This document shows positions 18,278 through 26,730 of a stretch of 64,000 nucleotides of DNA, in pieces. Below the pieces are notes generated by a model, which saw nothing but the letters and a program-made list of their open reading frames with translations, was not told the DNA's origin and did no database searches. The position numbers and the translations under genes were made by a program. Where the stretch lies: NCBI RefSeq assembly GCF_018417635.1, contig NZ_CP071007.1, positions 496,001-560,000 on the forward strand, read 5' to 3'. Positions within the stretch are counted from its first letter, which is position 1. Every line of letters begins with the position of its first letter. The DNA is from Pseudomonas sp. SORT22. GTDB taxonomy: Bacteria; Pseudomonadota; Gammaproteobacteria; Pseudomonadales; Pseudomonadaceae.

Positions 18278-19479
18278 TGCGCCCGATGCTGATCGCAAGC
18301 CTGGCCTGGCGGGACTATCGCAACGATGCGCGCCTGTCCGTTTGCAGCGTGCTGGCCCTGGTGGCGGTGATCGCGCCGTTGCTGGTGCTGTTCGGTCTGA
18401 AATTCGGCCTGGTCAGCAGCCTTACCGAGCGTTTGCAGCGCGACCCGGCCGTGCGGGAAGTCATCCCCTTGGGTGGCGGTCGTTTCAGTGCCGACTTCGT
18501 CGCTGAACTGGCGGCGCGTAACGACGTCGCCTTCGCCTTGCCGCGTACCCGGCAGATTGCCGCGACCGCCGACCTGGTGCTGGCTGCGCGCAAGGTCGTG
18601 GTCAATGTCGAGATGATCCCCACTGCGCTTAACGATCCGTTGCTGCAAGGGCTGGCCGTCCCCGGTGCGGTCGACCAGATCGTCCTCAGCCGTACGGCGG
18701 CAGAAAAGCTTGGCGCGAAGGCGGGTGATCAGCTTGATGCTTCGTTCAGCCGCCAGCTTGCCGGGCAGATCCAGGCCCAGCGCACCACCTTGAAGGTCGT
18801 CGCCGTGCTGCCGCTGGAAGCCTTCGAGCGCGATGCCTTGTTTGCGCCGCTGGCGCTGCTGGAAGCCGCCGAAGACTACCGTGATGGTCGCGCCGTGCCC
18901 GCTTTCGGCTGGGAAGGTGAGCGCCATACCGGTGAGGTGCAACGGGTTTATCCGGCCTTCCGGCTGTACGCGCGCAACCTCACCGATGTCGAGCCGCTGC
19001 GGCGCTTTTTTGCCGATCGCCAGTTGCTGGTCTCGACCCAGGCCCCGGCGATTGCCCAGGTGCAGTCGCTGAGCCGCAACCTGACCCTGGTGTTCTGGAT
19101 CATTGCCGCGCTGGCGGTTGCTGGCGCGTTTGCGGCGATCTGCGCCGGCGCCCTGGCGGCGGTCGAGCGCAAGCGCCGCGAGCTGTCGGTGTTGCGCCTG
19201 CTCGGTTTCAGCACCGCTGCCTTGCTTGCATTTGTCGTGCTGCAGGCGTTGTACAGCGGGGTGTTTGCCGCTGTCATCGGCGCGGCGCTGTACGCCCTGG
19301 CCGAAAGTGGCCTCAACCAGTTGTTCATGCAGATGCCCGGCGAGTACGCCAGCCATCTGCTCCCGTCGCATTACCTCGTTGCCTTGCTCGCTGTGCTGCT
19401 GGCCAGCGCGGCCGCTGCCGCCCTGGGGGGCTGGCGCGTGGCGCGAATAGACGCTTGTGAAGGAATTCGAGATGTTTGA
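18277..19479 (+). CDS. tagS: TagS, FtsX/LolE-type permease of the T6SS sensing complex
   Basis: TagS is the membrane partner of TagT. The 400-residue protein has one helix near residues 20-45, a large periplasmic domain, and three C-terminal helices from about residue 268. These start LTLVFWIIAALAVAGAFAAI and include the FtsX-family RKRRELSVLRLLGFS cytoplasmic loop. This is the standard MacB/FtsX-like layout. Its TGA lies inside the first codons of tagR, indicating coupling. Confidence 0.9.
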   Translation: MRPMLIASLAWRDYRNDARLSVCSVLALVAVIAPLLVLFGLKFGLVSSLTERLQRDPAVREVIPLGGGRFSADFVAELAARNDVAFALPRTRQIAATADLVLAARKVVVNVEMIPTALNDPLLQGLAVPGAVDQIVLSRTAAEKLGAKAGDQLDASFSRQLAGQIQAQRTTLKVVAVLPLEAFERDALFAPLALLEAAEDYRDGRAVPAFGWEGERHTGEVQRVYPAFRLYARNLTDVEPLRRFFADRQLLVSTQAPAIAQVQSLSRNLTLVFWIIAALAVAGAFAAICAGALAAVERKRRELSVLRLLGFSTAALLAFVVLQALYSGVFAAVIGAALYALAESGLNQLFMQMPGEYASHLLPSHYLVALLAVLLASAAAAALGGWRVARIDACEGIRDV

Positions 19480-21211
19480 CCGCCGCTTACCCGTCCTGGC
19501 GCTGATCGTCGCCGCCCTGAGCCTGGTGTCCTGCGCCCAGGCCGAGGACGACAGCAAGCCTGCCAGCAATAAACTGGACAACCCCAAGCCACTGGCCGAC
19601 GACATCAGCCTGCCGCTGCCGTGCGACGGCGAGATGGTCTTCCGCCACGTCTACGTGCTGGCCCAGGGCAGCCTGGACGACCGTGAGGTGAACCTTGGCT
19701 ACCCCTTCAGCGAAGGCGAAGCGGGCTACAAGCAGTCGTTCATTTCCGGCTATCGCCGTGACTTTATCAACGGCCAGTTCAGCCTCCAGGACCTGTCTGC
19801 CGACTGGAAAAAACGCATTAGCCCGAGTCTGCCGAGGACCGACGCCGGCAGCCCGCTGAAGCCGATGATGTACTTCATCGGCAAGTACGAAGTCACCGCC
19901 CGCCAGTACGCTCAGGTGATGGCCCAGGCCCAGTCGCTGGCCAGCGGCGAACCGGCGCCGGCCTGTGAAGCACCGAGTGGCATGGCCGGGCGTTTGCCCA
20001 AGGTCAAACTGTCGCGCTTTGAGGCCGAGCGTTTTTCCGCGGTGTACAGCGCCTGGTTGATGAAGAACCATCGTGACCTGCTGCCGGTCAGTGGCCGTGG
20101 CAACAAGGCCGAAGACGGCGGTGTAGGCTTTGTGCGCCTGCCCACCGAAGTGGAGTGGGAGTTCGCTGCCCGTGGCGGCTCCGCCGTCAGCCGCCAGGAG
20201 CTGGAAGGGCGGCTGTTCCCGCGCCGCCTCGAGGGCAGCGAAAGCGACGGCCCGCTGGCCGACTGGGCGGTGTTCAACCAGGTCGCCGGCGGCACCGGCC
20301 AGGCCGCGCGCCTGACCCCGATCGGCACCAAGCTGCCCAACCCGCTGGGTATGTTCGACGTACTCGGCAACGCCGCAGAGATGGTCCAGGAATCGTTCCA
20401 GCTGGTGCACGCCGGGCGGCGCCAGGGTGCTTATGGCGGGTTTGTGGTCAAGGGCGGTAACTACCTTGAAGGCGAGGGCACGCTGTTTACCGGCATGCGC
20501 CGCGAGTACCCGCTGTTCGGCGCCGATGGTACCGAGCAAAGCAACGAGACCACAGGTTTTCGTGTCGCCATCGGCGCGCTGTCGGCGCCGCGTTCGCGTT
20601 ATGAGGAACTGTTCGAACAATGGCAGAAAGAGGGCCGCCTGGCCGCGCTGACCGACGCCATCGACGACGCCCAGGACCCGACCAAACGCCTGGACAGCAT
20701 CATCGCCGCCAGCGCCGACCCGCGCCTGCAAGCCGAGCTTGGCCTGGTCAACGAAGAGCTCAAGCGCAACGTCTCGCTGATCGCCCAGCAGCGCGAAGAA
20801 GCCGCCGGCAACCTGATCCAGTCGGCGGCCCTGGTGGCCGAAACCATCAATAACTACAACATCCGCCTGACCAACCTGCAGAAAACCCAGCAGCAGGCCA
20901 AGGCTTCTGGTGACGAGACCAGCGCCAAGCTGTTTGCCGCTGCCATCAACAACGGCCGCAGCGCCCTCGACGGCGCCGTGGCGATCTACATCGACAACCT
21001 TGCCACTGGCACGCGCTACACCGACGCGGTGATCCAGGCGCAGTTCCAGCGGGTCAAGGAAGAGCTCAATCGCAAGCCGGTGCTGGGCAAGAGCCTGCTC
21101 AGCCGCGCGACCCTGTTCGTCCGTCATGTCGGGGACTATCGCCAGCAACGGCGCGCCGACCCGGCGACGATTTTGAAAGAACTGCTCGCATCAGCCGCCC
21201 CGCAACCTTGA
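19472..21211 (+). CDS. tagR: TagR, FGE-sulfatase domain T6SS activator
   Basis: TagR acts in the periplasm upstream of PpkA to promote its activation. It has a signal peptide ending near ALSLVSCAQAED; the cysteine makes a lipobox possible, but cleavage after AQA also fits. The central domain (about residues 130-380) resembles formylglycine-generating enzyme, with MYFIGKYEVTARQYAQVMA, LPTEVEWEFAARGG and LGNAAEMVQE. A helical C-terminus follows. I chose the ATG at 19472 because AAGGA lies 7 bases upstream; a GTG 15 bases earlier is the alternative. Confidence 0.9.
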   Translation: MFDRRLPVLALIVAALSLVSCAQAEDDSKPASNKLDNPKPLADDISLPLPCDGEMVFRHVYVLAQGSLDDREVNLGYPFSEGEAGYKQSFISGYRRDFINGQFSLQDLSADWKKRISPSLPRTDAGSPLKPMMYFIGKYEVTARQYAQVMAQAQSLASGEPAPACEAPSGMAGRLPKVKLSRFEAERFSAVYSAWLMKNHRDLLPVSGRGNKAEDGGVGFVRLPTEVEWEFAARGGSAVSRQELEGRLFPRRLEGSESDGPLADWAVFNQVAGGTGQAARLTPIGTKLPNPLGMFDVLGNAAEMVQESFQLVHAGRRQGAYGGFVVKGGNYLEGEGTLFTGMRREYPLFGADGTEQSNETTGFRVAIGALSAPRSRYEELFEQWQKEGRLAALTDAIDDAQDPTKRLDSIIAASADPRLQAELGLVNEELKRNVSLIAQQREEAAGNLIQSAALVAETINNYNIRLTNLQKTQQQAKASGDETSAKLFAAAINNGRSALDGAVAIYIDNLATGTRYTDAVIQAQFQRVKEELNRKPVLGKSLLSRATLFVRHVGDYRQQRRADPATILKELLASAAPQP

Positions 21212-21292
21212 GCGGCTGTCGAGCGAGCATCGTAGTGACCGGGGCGACATGAGGTTGTCCCGGGCGTGTTTAAACAAAGAGAGAACCTGACC

Positions 21293-22246
21293 ATGCTTTC
21301 AACTCGCAAGCCCTTCTTCACTGCTTCCAACGGCCGGGCCGCGCTGCTGCTGGCGGCCGGTTTCAGCACCGTCCTGCTGACTGGCTGCGCCAGCTCGCCG
21401 GCGTCCAAGGTCGGTGCGACGACCAAGGTCGAGTACTACCCGAGCTGCTACGAGCCGGTGCAGCACCTGCGCGCCACCGATTCGGACATGACCAAGTCGG
21501 TCGCCACCGGTGCCCTGATCGGTGCCGTCGGCGGCGCGCTGACCGGCGCCCTGACCGGCAACTCCGACAACCGTGGCCGCAATGCTGCCATCGGTGCTGC
21601 CGGTGGTGCTCTGGTCGGCGGTGCAGCCGGTTACTACACCGAGCGCCAGAAGCAGATCAGCGACGACAACCAGCGCATCGGCTCCTACGCCACCGACATC
21701 AACAAAAGCGCGGCCGACATGGATCGCAGCACCGCTTACGCCAAAGCCTCCCAGGCGTGCTACCAGCGTGAGTTCGCCAACCTGATGGACGGCCGCAAGA
21801 GCAACAAGATCAGCGATGGCGAAGGCCGCAAGCGCCTGGCGGAAATCATCGCCGGCCTGCAGGAGTCGAACAACCTGATCACCGCGGTCAACGGCCGTCT
21901 GGGTGAGAACCTCAACAACTACACCCAGGCTTACGAGCAAGACCTCAAGCAGGTCGGCGTACCGCGCAACGATGTGGTGATCGTCGCCGAAGCCCAGGCG
22001 CCGGTGCTGGCCACCGGTAACGCCAAGAAGACCAATACCGGCAAGACCAAGACCCCGCCACCGGCGAAGAAAAAGCTGCCAGAGGTACCGAAGGAAGCCG
22101 TCGCCACCGAGAAGACCCTGCAGGACGCCAACGCCAAGAAGGCTGAAAGCCAGAAGGTTGCCAGCGCCGGCCAGAGCCAGGTCAACAACATGTGCAAGAA
22201 CCCGGACATGGGTGACTGGGCACCGGTGCCTTGCCCTAACGTGTAA
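21293..22246 (+). CDS. tagQ: TagQ, T6SS-associated lipoprotein
   Basis: TagQ is the outer-membrane lipoprotein that positions TagR in the threonine-phosphorylation pathway. The signal peptide ends in the lipobox LTGC (Cys32). A glycine zipper with repeated GALIGAVGGALTGALTG follows at about 75-120, then a helical region and a lysine/proline-rich linker near 245-265. The ATG at 21293 is preferred to an upstream GTG, because the lipobox spacing then fits and GAGAG lies upstream. It closes the TagTSRQ block, here in the same gene order as in the P. aeruginosa H1 cluster read outward from ppkA. Confidence 0.88.
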   Translation: MLSTRKPFFTASNGRAALLLAAGFSTVLLTGCASSPASKVGATTKVEYYPSCYEPVQHLRATDSDMTKSVATGALIGAVGGALTGALTGNSDNRGRNAAIGAAGGALVGGAAGYYTERQKQISDDNQRIGSYATDINKSAADMDRSTAYAKASQACYQREFANLMDGRKSNKISDGEGRKRLAEIIAGLQESNNLITAVNGRLGENLNNYTQAYEQDLKQVGVPRNDVVIVAEAQAPVLATGNAKKTNTGKTKTPPPAKKKLPEVPKEAVATEKTLQDANAKKAESQKVASAGQSQVNNMCKNPDMGDWAPVPCPNV

Positions 22247-22261
22247 GGCTTGAGCCACAGC

Positions 22262-22294
22262 GTCGCCCGGCTCGGTGCCATAAGGCCGGGCGAC
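22262..22294 (+). other. Hairpin between tagQ and the first effector gene
   Basis: GTCGCCCGGC (22262-22271) and GCCGGGCGAC (22285-22294) form a perfect 10-bp stem with a 13-base loop. There is no U-tract, so it is probably not a full terminator. It may attenuate or stabilise the T6SS transcript before the effector genes. Confidence 0.55.
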
Positions 22295-22322
22295 CTGTGC
22301 GCCGTTTCAAGGAAGACCGTTC

Positions 22323-23225
22323 ATGAGTGAGTTACTCAACCGACTGGATAACAATCCGTCGCAGTTTTTCGCAAGGCAGCGCATCGAAAGCAGCATCAAC
22401 CTGCCGAAACTCTTTGCCGCCATCGATGCCGATCCGGGCATTGTCGGTGCTGGGGTGGTGTATATCGATGCGGATTACAACGTGGTGACGCTGCGTGAGT
22501 TTCAGCCGATATGCAGTGTGCTACCCAAGCGGGTGATTTTGCGTGAGGCGAAGAAGTATCTGGCGCCTGCGCAGTTTGCCGATCAACTGCAGAACAACCC
22601 CCGTGAAGCGCGAGTGGTGAAAGAAGCGGTCAATACCACGCTTGCCTGTGCCAGTGCGATTCTTGGGTGGTTCGTCATGGTCAGCGGCACCATCGCTGTC
22701 CCGTTCAGTGGTGGGTTGGGCGCTGTGGTGGCGATTGCGGGCAAGGCCGCAATTGCAGCAGGTGCGATGCAATGCATGATCGGCGTCGCCAGAACCGGCC
22801 AGGAAATTATCGATCCATCGTTGAACGACGAACTGGATGCGCAGGAGTGGTTTCGTCACACCTCGAACGTCCTGGATGCCGTGTCACTGATGGGAGTGGG
22901 TGCTTCCGGCCTGACCACGGTCAAGTTTCTACAGATGCGCAAGGCTGCAACAGGCAGCAGTTGGTATGAACTGTCCCGAAGTCTGAGCAGGCAGCAACGC
23001 AAGGCCCTGACGACAGAGTTGCTGTCGATCAAGCATCCGTCACTAACGGCCAAACAGTTGAAGTTGCAACAGAGCTCTGGCGCATTGCCCAAACGGTACA
23101 CCCCGACACAGCTGCAACATGCGACCAAAACCCTGATCAAAGACTCCATTGCCGCAACGTTCGGCTTTGCGGGAAGTAACACCGTCCAGACCATTGCGGT
23201 GGGCTTGTATGAGGAGTTGGAGTGA
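22323..23225 (+). CDS. Putative T6SS effector 1, membrane-hairpin type
   Basis: I do not recognise a named family. The 300-residue protein has no signal peptide. A soluble N-terminus carries FFARQRIESSINLPKLFAA and GIVGAGVVYIDADYN. It is followed by two glycine-rich hydrophobic stretches (about 105-128 and 130-156) that could form a membrane hairpin, and a basic helical C-terminus. It lies directly behind the T6SS and overlaps a gene for a small membrane protein. A close paralogue with its own partner is found at 24328. I infer a pore-forming or depolarising effector, in the manner of small two-helix effectors such as Tse4. AAGGAAG precedes the ATG. Confidence 0.65.
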   Translation: MSELLNRLDNNPSQFFARQRIESSINLPKLFAAIDADPGIVGAGVVYIDADYNVVTLREFQPICSVLPKRVILREAKKYLAPAQFADQLQNNPREARVVKEAVNTTLACASAILGWFVMVSGTIAVPFSGGLGAVVAIAGKAAIAAGAMQCMIGVARTGQEIIDPSLNDELDAQEWFRHTSNVLDAVSLMGVGASGLTTVKFLQMRKAATGSSWYELSRSLSRQQRKALTTELLSIKHPSLTAKQLKLQQSSGALPKRYTPTQLQHATKTLIKDSIAATFGFAGSNTVQTIAVGLYEELE

Positions 23226-23671
23226 TGAATTCGTATGAGCGCTGGAAGCACTTCATGACGCATTTCTTTCCAACCTTTCTGGGTGGATTCTTCCTGGCGT
23301 GCTTCTCTGCGTCGCTTGCGGTGGTGCTGGCCGCTGCCGCCTACCTGAACCACAATCCGGACCGGGCCAATTACACGCTGGTGTCGCTCATGGTTCTGGC
23401 CCTGGTCATCAGTGGTAGTCATATGTTGCTGGTTCGAGGCCGTGCCTGGAGCCTCTGGCCGATCCTGGCAGTAATGCTGGTGGCGATGCTGGTTTCCCTA
23501 TCCACCTACAGCCATCACATACACGCGGGTGTATTTACCTTTGCGCTGCTGTTTCCTTTGTTGGGCTTTCTTTTGTTCAACAGCAAACGTCATCGGGAGC
23601 TGCGCAGCTTCCTGGTTGACCTGCGCAAGGTGCGGTTCGAAGAGACGCAGCAAAGCAAGGCACGTCGTTGA
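23225..23671 (+). CDS. Putative immunity membrane protein 1
   Basis: A 148-residue protein with four predicted membrane helices: about 15-40, 50-70, 78-95 and 100-120. They are separated by short loops that share the motifs LLVRGRAW and LLFPLLGFLLFNS-KRHRE with the proteins at 23690 and 25233. The ATG overlaps the stop of the upstream effector (TGATG), and an AGGAG sits 8 bases upstream; a GTG three bases earlier is the alternative. Overlap and the membrane location fit an inner-membrane immunity protein for a membrane-acting effector. The function is inferred from context only. Confidence 0.6.
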   Translation: MNSYERWKHFMTHFFPTFLGGFFLACFSASLAVVLAAAAYLNHNPDRANYTLVSLMVLALVISGSHMLLVRGRAWSLWPILAVMLVAMLVSLSTYSHHIHAGVFTFALLFPLLGFLLFNSKRHRELRSFLVDLRKVRFEETQQSKARR

Positions 23672-23689
23672 CGAAGAGAGCACTATTCC

Positions 23690-24163
23690 ATGGTTCATCT
23701 GCATGACGTACCAGGGTTTTTACGGCGTTACTTTCCAAGCTTTATCGGCGCCTTCTTCCTCGTCGCATTTTCATGCGTAATCACCGCAATACTGGTGATT
23801 GATCAACGCTTCGGCAGCCGCTCCGATCAGGTAAAAGTTGCCTACTTCCTTATGCTGGTATCGTCCTTGGTGTTGTGCCTGGGCAATTTTCTGGTAGTGC
23901 GAGGGCGGCCCTGGGGGGTATGGGTGGTGGTGGCTTTGCTGGCGTTCAACCTGCTGGCGCTACTTTTCAGTTACGCACCGCGCTCAAGTAACTTCGGATT
24001 TTTGCTAGCGACAATGTCGCCATTGTTGGCAATGTTGATGTTCAACAGCCAACGCCAGCGAGAAATGCGCAGTCGTCTGGTGGCGATCCGCAAATCGCGT
24101 AACAAGTTGTTCAAGGCCGTGCGTGCGGCCAAAGTTCGAGCTCGGAGTCGAGCCTGCCGTTGA
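23690..24163 (+). CDS. Unpaired immunity-like membrane protein
   Basis: A 157-residue four-helix membrane protein, clearly paralogous to those at 23225 and 25233. It shares RRYFPSFIGAFFLVAFS near the start, FLVVRGRPWGVW in the middle and SPLLAMLMFNSQRQREMRS near the end. It differs in having no effector gene directly upstream; it follows immunity 1 after 18 bases. The C-terminus is long and very basic. It could protect against an effector lost from this strain or carried by rivals, or be a second protein against effector 1 or 2. Confidence 0.55.
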   Translation: MVHLHDVPGFLRRYFPSFIGAFFLVAFSCVITAILVIDQRFGSRSDQVKVAYFLMLVSSLVLCLGNFLVVRGRPWGVWVVVALLAFNLLALLFSYAPRSSNFGFLLATMSPLLAMLMFNSQRQREMRSRLVAIRKSRNKLFKAVRAAKVRARSRACR

Positions 24164-24327
24164 GCAAGCGCTTGGTTAACCTATTGCTCTAGAGTCATGG
24201 ATACATCAAGAAACCAAAGTGCACTGAGGTTGCTGGCTGGAGCTGCTATGAATAGGGCTTCTTTGCCCGGGTGACCCAATCTGCTTCGTCAGCTTTGGAG
24301 TACGGGTGTTAGGTTCAAGGAGACCCC

Positions 24328-25236
24328 ATGACCGACTCAAGGATGAGTGGGCTGGGCGCCAGCCCCTCGAGGTACTTTGCGCGCCAACGTGTCGAAAGCC
24401 AAACTAATCTGCCCAAGCTGTTTGCCGCCATTGATGCCGACCCCGGTATTGTCGGGGCAGGAGTGGTCTATATCGATGCAGATTACAACATCATCATTCT
24501 GCGTGAATTTCAGCCACTGTGTAGTGTGTCGCCCAAACGGGTGATTCTTCGCGAAACCAAGAAATATCTGACCCCTGTACAGTTCTTGGATCAGTTGCGG
24601 AATAATCCGCGTGAATCCCGCGTTATTGCAGAAGCATTGAGTGCTTCGGTTGCCTGTGTGAGTGCCTGGTTGGGCTGGAGTGTGGTGTTCAGCGGTACGG
24701 TAGCAGTCCCCTTTACTGCTGGCGTCAGCGCAGTGCTGGTACCAATAGGTGCGGCCGCTGCTGCTGCCAGCTCCGCCCAGTGCTTAATAGGTGTGCAGAG
24801 AGTTTTCAACGAGGTGCTGGATCCTGCCGAGAATGATCGCCTCGATTCTCTGGAATGGTACCGAAATATGTCATCGATGCTTGAGGCTGTTTCGCTACTC
24901 GGTGCAGGTGTTTCTGGAGCCACTACCATCAAGTATCTGCAACTTCGCAAAGCCACTACAGGGCGCAGCTGGAACGACTTGTCGCAACGTTTGAGTCGAC
25001 AGCAACGTAAGGCGCTCACCGACGAGTTGTTGAAGCTTAAACATCCATCATTGACAGCCAAACAGCTGCGGCTAAAGCAAAGCTTGGGCGAATTGCCGAA
25101 ACGATACACACCCACCGAATTCAGGCATGGAACGATCAACCTGATCAAAGACTCGTTGGGTGCCACGCTCAGCGTTGCGGGCAGCAGCTACTCGAAAAGC
25201 ATTGCAATTGGTTTGTATGAGGAGTTTTCGGAATGA
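24328..25236 (+). CDS. Putative T6SS effector 2, paralogue of effector 1
   Basis: A 302-residue paralogue of the protein at 22323, without a signal peptide. The first 100 residues are nearly the same, including VESQTNLPKLFAAIDADPG and VVYIDADYN, and the C-terminal segment SRQQRKALTDELLKLKHPSL is also conserved. The hydrophobic hairpin (about residues 107-155) and the middle have diverged more. AAGGAG lies 5 bases before the ATG. The stop overlaps the next membrane-protein gene. The conserved ends with a varied middle suggest duplication followed by divergence of the toxic part and its immunity. Function inferred. Confidence 0.63.
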   Translation: MTDSRMSGLGASPSRYFARQRVESQTNLPKLFAAIDADPGIVGAGVVYIDADYNIIILREFQPLCSVSPKRVILRETKKYLTPVQFLDQLRNNPRESRVIAEALSASVACVSAWLGWSVVFSGTVAVPFTAGVSAVLVPIGAAAAAASSAQCLIGVQRVFNEVLDPAENDRLDSLEWYRNMSSMLEAVSLLGAGVSGATTIKYLQLRKATTGRSWNDLSQRLSRQQRKALTDELLKLKHPSLTAKQLRLKQSLGELPKRYTPTEFRHGTINLIKDSLGATLSVAGSSYSKSIAIGLYEEFSE

Positions 25237-25667
25237 ATCCAAATCACAGCCCGGAAGGCTTCAAAGCGCGCTACTTCCCCTACTTCATGGCGGCATTCTT
25301 CATGGCGTGCCTGTCAATTGGGTGTGCGGTGTCCTTGGCTTCGGCTACCTATTTTGCGGGCTACGCGGATCGGAGTGATTACAGTACCTTTTCCTTGCTG
25401 GTGCTTGCCGTATTGGTTTTTATTGGTCACTTCTTGATGGTCCGAGGGCGTCGCTGGGCAGTTTGGATTATTGCCTTTCTGTACTGTGCGAGCTTGATTA
25501 CGGTAGTACCTACTTACTCGTTTCAACCCCATCGCGGCGTGTATATGCTGGGGTTGCTGTTCCCCCTTATTGGTCTGCTCCTGCTGAACAGCACCGGCCA
25601 TCGTCAAATGCGCGAGTCTCTCGAGAAGCTTCACCACGAACGCCGGCAAAAACGCCAACATCATTGA
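25233..25667 (+). CDS. Putative immunity membrane protein 2
   Basis: A 144-residue protein with four membrane helices. Its ATG overlaps the effector 2 stop as ATGA. It shares KARYFPYFMAAFFMACLS, HFLMVRGRRWAVW and LLFPLIGLLLLNSTGHRQMRES with its two paralogues. The sequence of its loops differs enough to expect separate specificity. It ends in a basic tail rich in His, Arg and Gln. hldD starts 70 bases later and appears to be a separate transcription unit. Immunity role inferred from gene order and topology. Confidence 0.58.
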   Translation: MNPNHSPEGFKARYFPYFMAAFFMACLSIGCAVSLASATYFAGYADRSDYSTFSLLVLAVLVFIGHFLMVRGRRWAVWIIAFLYCASLITVVPTYSFQPHRGVYMLGLLFPLIGLLLLNSTGHRQMRESLEKLHHERRQKRQHH

Positions 25668-25737
25668 CCCTGGTTAATATTTGCACAATCACCACCCCCT
25701 AAACTGAGGACTCTGCACCCTCAAAGGGGGACATGGC

Positions 25738-26730
25738 ATGACCATTATCGTCACCGGCGCCGCCGGTTTTATCGGTAGCAACCTGGTTCAGGCCCTCAAC
25801 CAACGCGGCGAAACCGAGATCATCGCGGTCGATGACTTGAGCGATGGCGACAAGTTTCGCAACCTGGCTGACAGCGAAATCGCCGACTACCTGGACAAGG
25901 ACGACTTTCTTCAGCGCTTTGGCCGCGGCCAGTTTGGCAAGGTGCGCGCCGTGCTGCACCAAGGCGCTTGCTCGAGCACCGTCGAAGGCGACGGGCGCTT
26001 GATGATGGACAACAACTACCGCTACAGCCGCGACCTGCTCGACGCCGCTCAAGGCCTGCAGGTGCCGCTGCTGTATGCCTCGTCGGCGGCGGTGTATGGC
26101 GCCGGGCGCGACTTTCGCGAACAGCGCGAGTGCGAGCGGCCATTGAACGTATATGGCTACTCGAAATTCCTCTTCGACCAGCGCGTGCGCCGGCAACTGC
26201 CCCAGGCGCGCAGCCAGATCGTCGGCCTGCGTTACTTCAACGTCTACGGCCCCCACGAGCAGCACAAGGGCGCCATGGCCTCGGTGGCCCTGCACTGCTT
26301 CAACCAGTACCAGGCCAACGGCAAGGTCAGCCTGTTCGGCAGCTATGGCGACTACCCCAGCGGCGGCCACCTGCGCGATTTCGTGGCGGTCGAGGATGTG
26401 GTCAAGGTCAACCTGTTCTTCCTCGACCGGCCGCAGCTGAGCGGCCTCTTCAACGTCGGCAGCGGCCGCGCCCAGCCTTTCAATGACGTGGCCTTGGCAG
26501 TGATCAACCGCCTGCGCGAGCAGCAGGACCAGCCGCCGCTGTCGCTGGAGATGGCCCTGCTGGAGGGCATTCTGGAATACAGCGAATTCCCCGAGCACCT
26601 GCGCGGCAAGTACCAGTGCTACACCTGCGCCGACCTTGAGCGCTTGCGCAGCGTTGGCTATGAGCAGCCAACGCTGACGGTGGAGCAGGGTGTGGCGCGT
26701 TACTGCGACTGGTTGCAGCGCACGCCGTAG
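25738..26730 (+). CDS. hldD: ADP-L-glycero-D-manno-heptose 6-epimerase
   Basis: HldD (RfaD) inverts C6 of ADP-D-glycero-D-manno-heptose to make the heptose of the LPS inner core. The 330-residue protein shows the Rossmann motif TGAAGFIG at 6-13 and the short-chain dehydrogenase pair Y139-x3-K143 in YGYSK. It also has the HldD-specific HQGACSST, the segment YFNVYGP and the later [15 protein letters not shown] at 25738 has an AGGGGG run 7 bases upstream. It ends base-to-base with the convergent monooxygenase gene. Confidence 0.96.
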   Translation: MTIIVTGAAGFIGSNLVQALNQRGETEIIAVDDLSDGDKFRNLADSEIADYLDKDDFLQRFGRGQFGKVRAVLHQGACSSTVEGDGRLMMDNNYRYSRDLLDAAQGLQVPLLYASSAAVYGAGRDFREQRECERPLNVYGYSKFLFDQRVRRQLPQARSQIVGLRYFNVYGPHEQHKGAMASVALHCFNQYQANGKVSLFGSYGDYPSGGHLRDFVAVEDVVKVNLFFLDRPQLSGLFNVGSGRAQPFNDVALAVINRLREQQDQPPLSLEMALLEGILEYSEFPEHLRGKYQCYTCADLERLRSVGYEQPTLTVEQGVARYCDWLQRTP

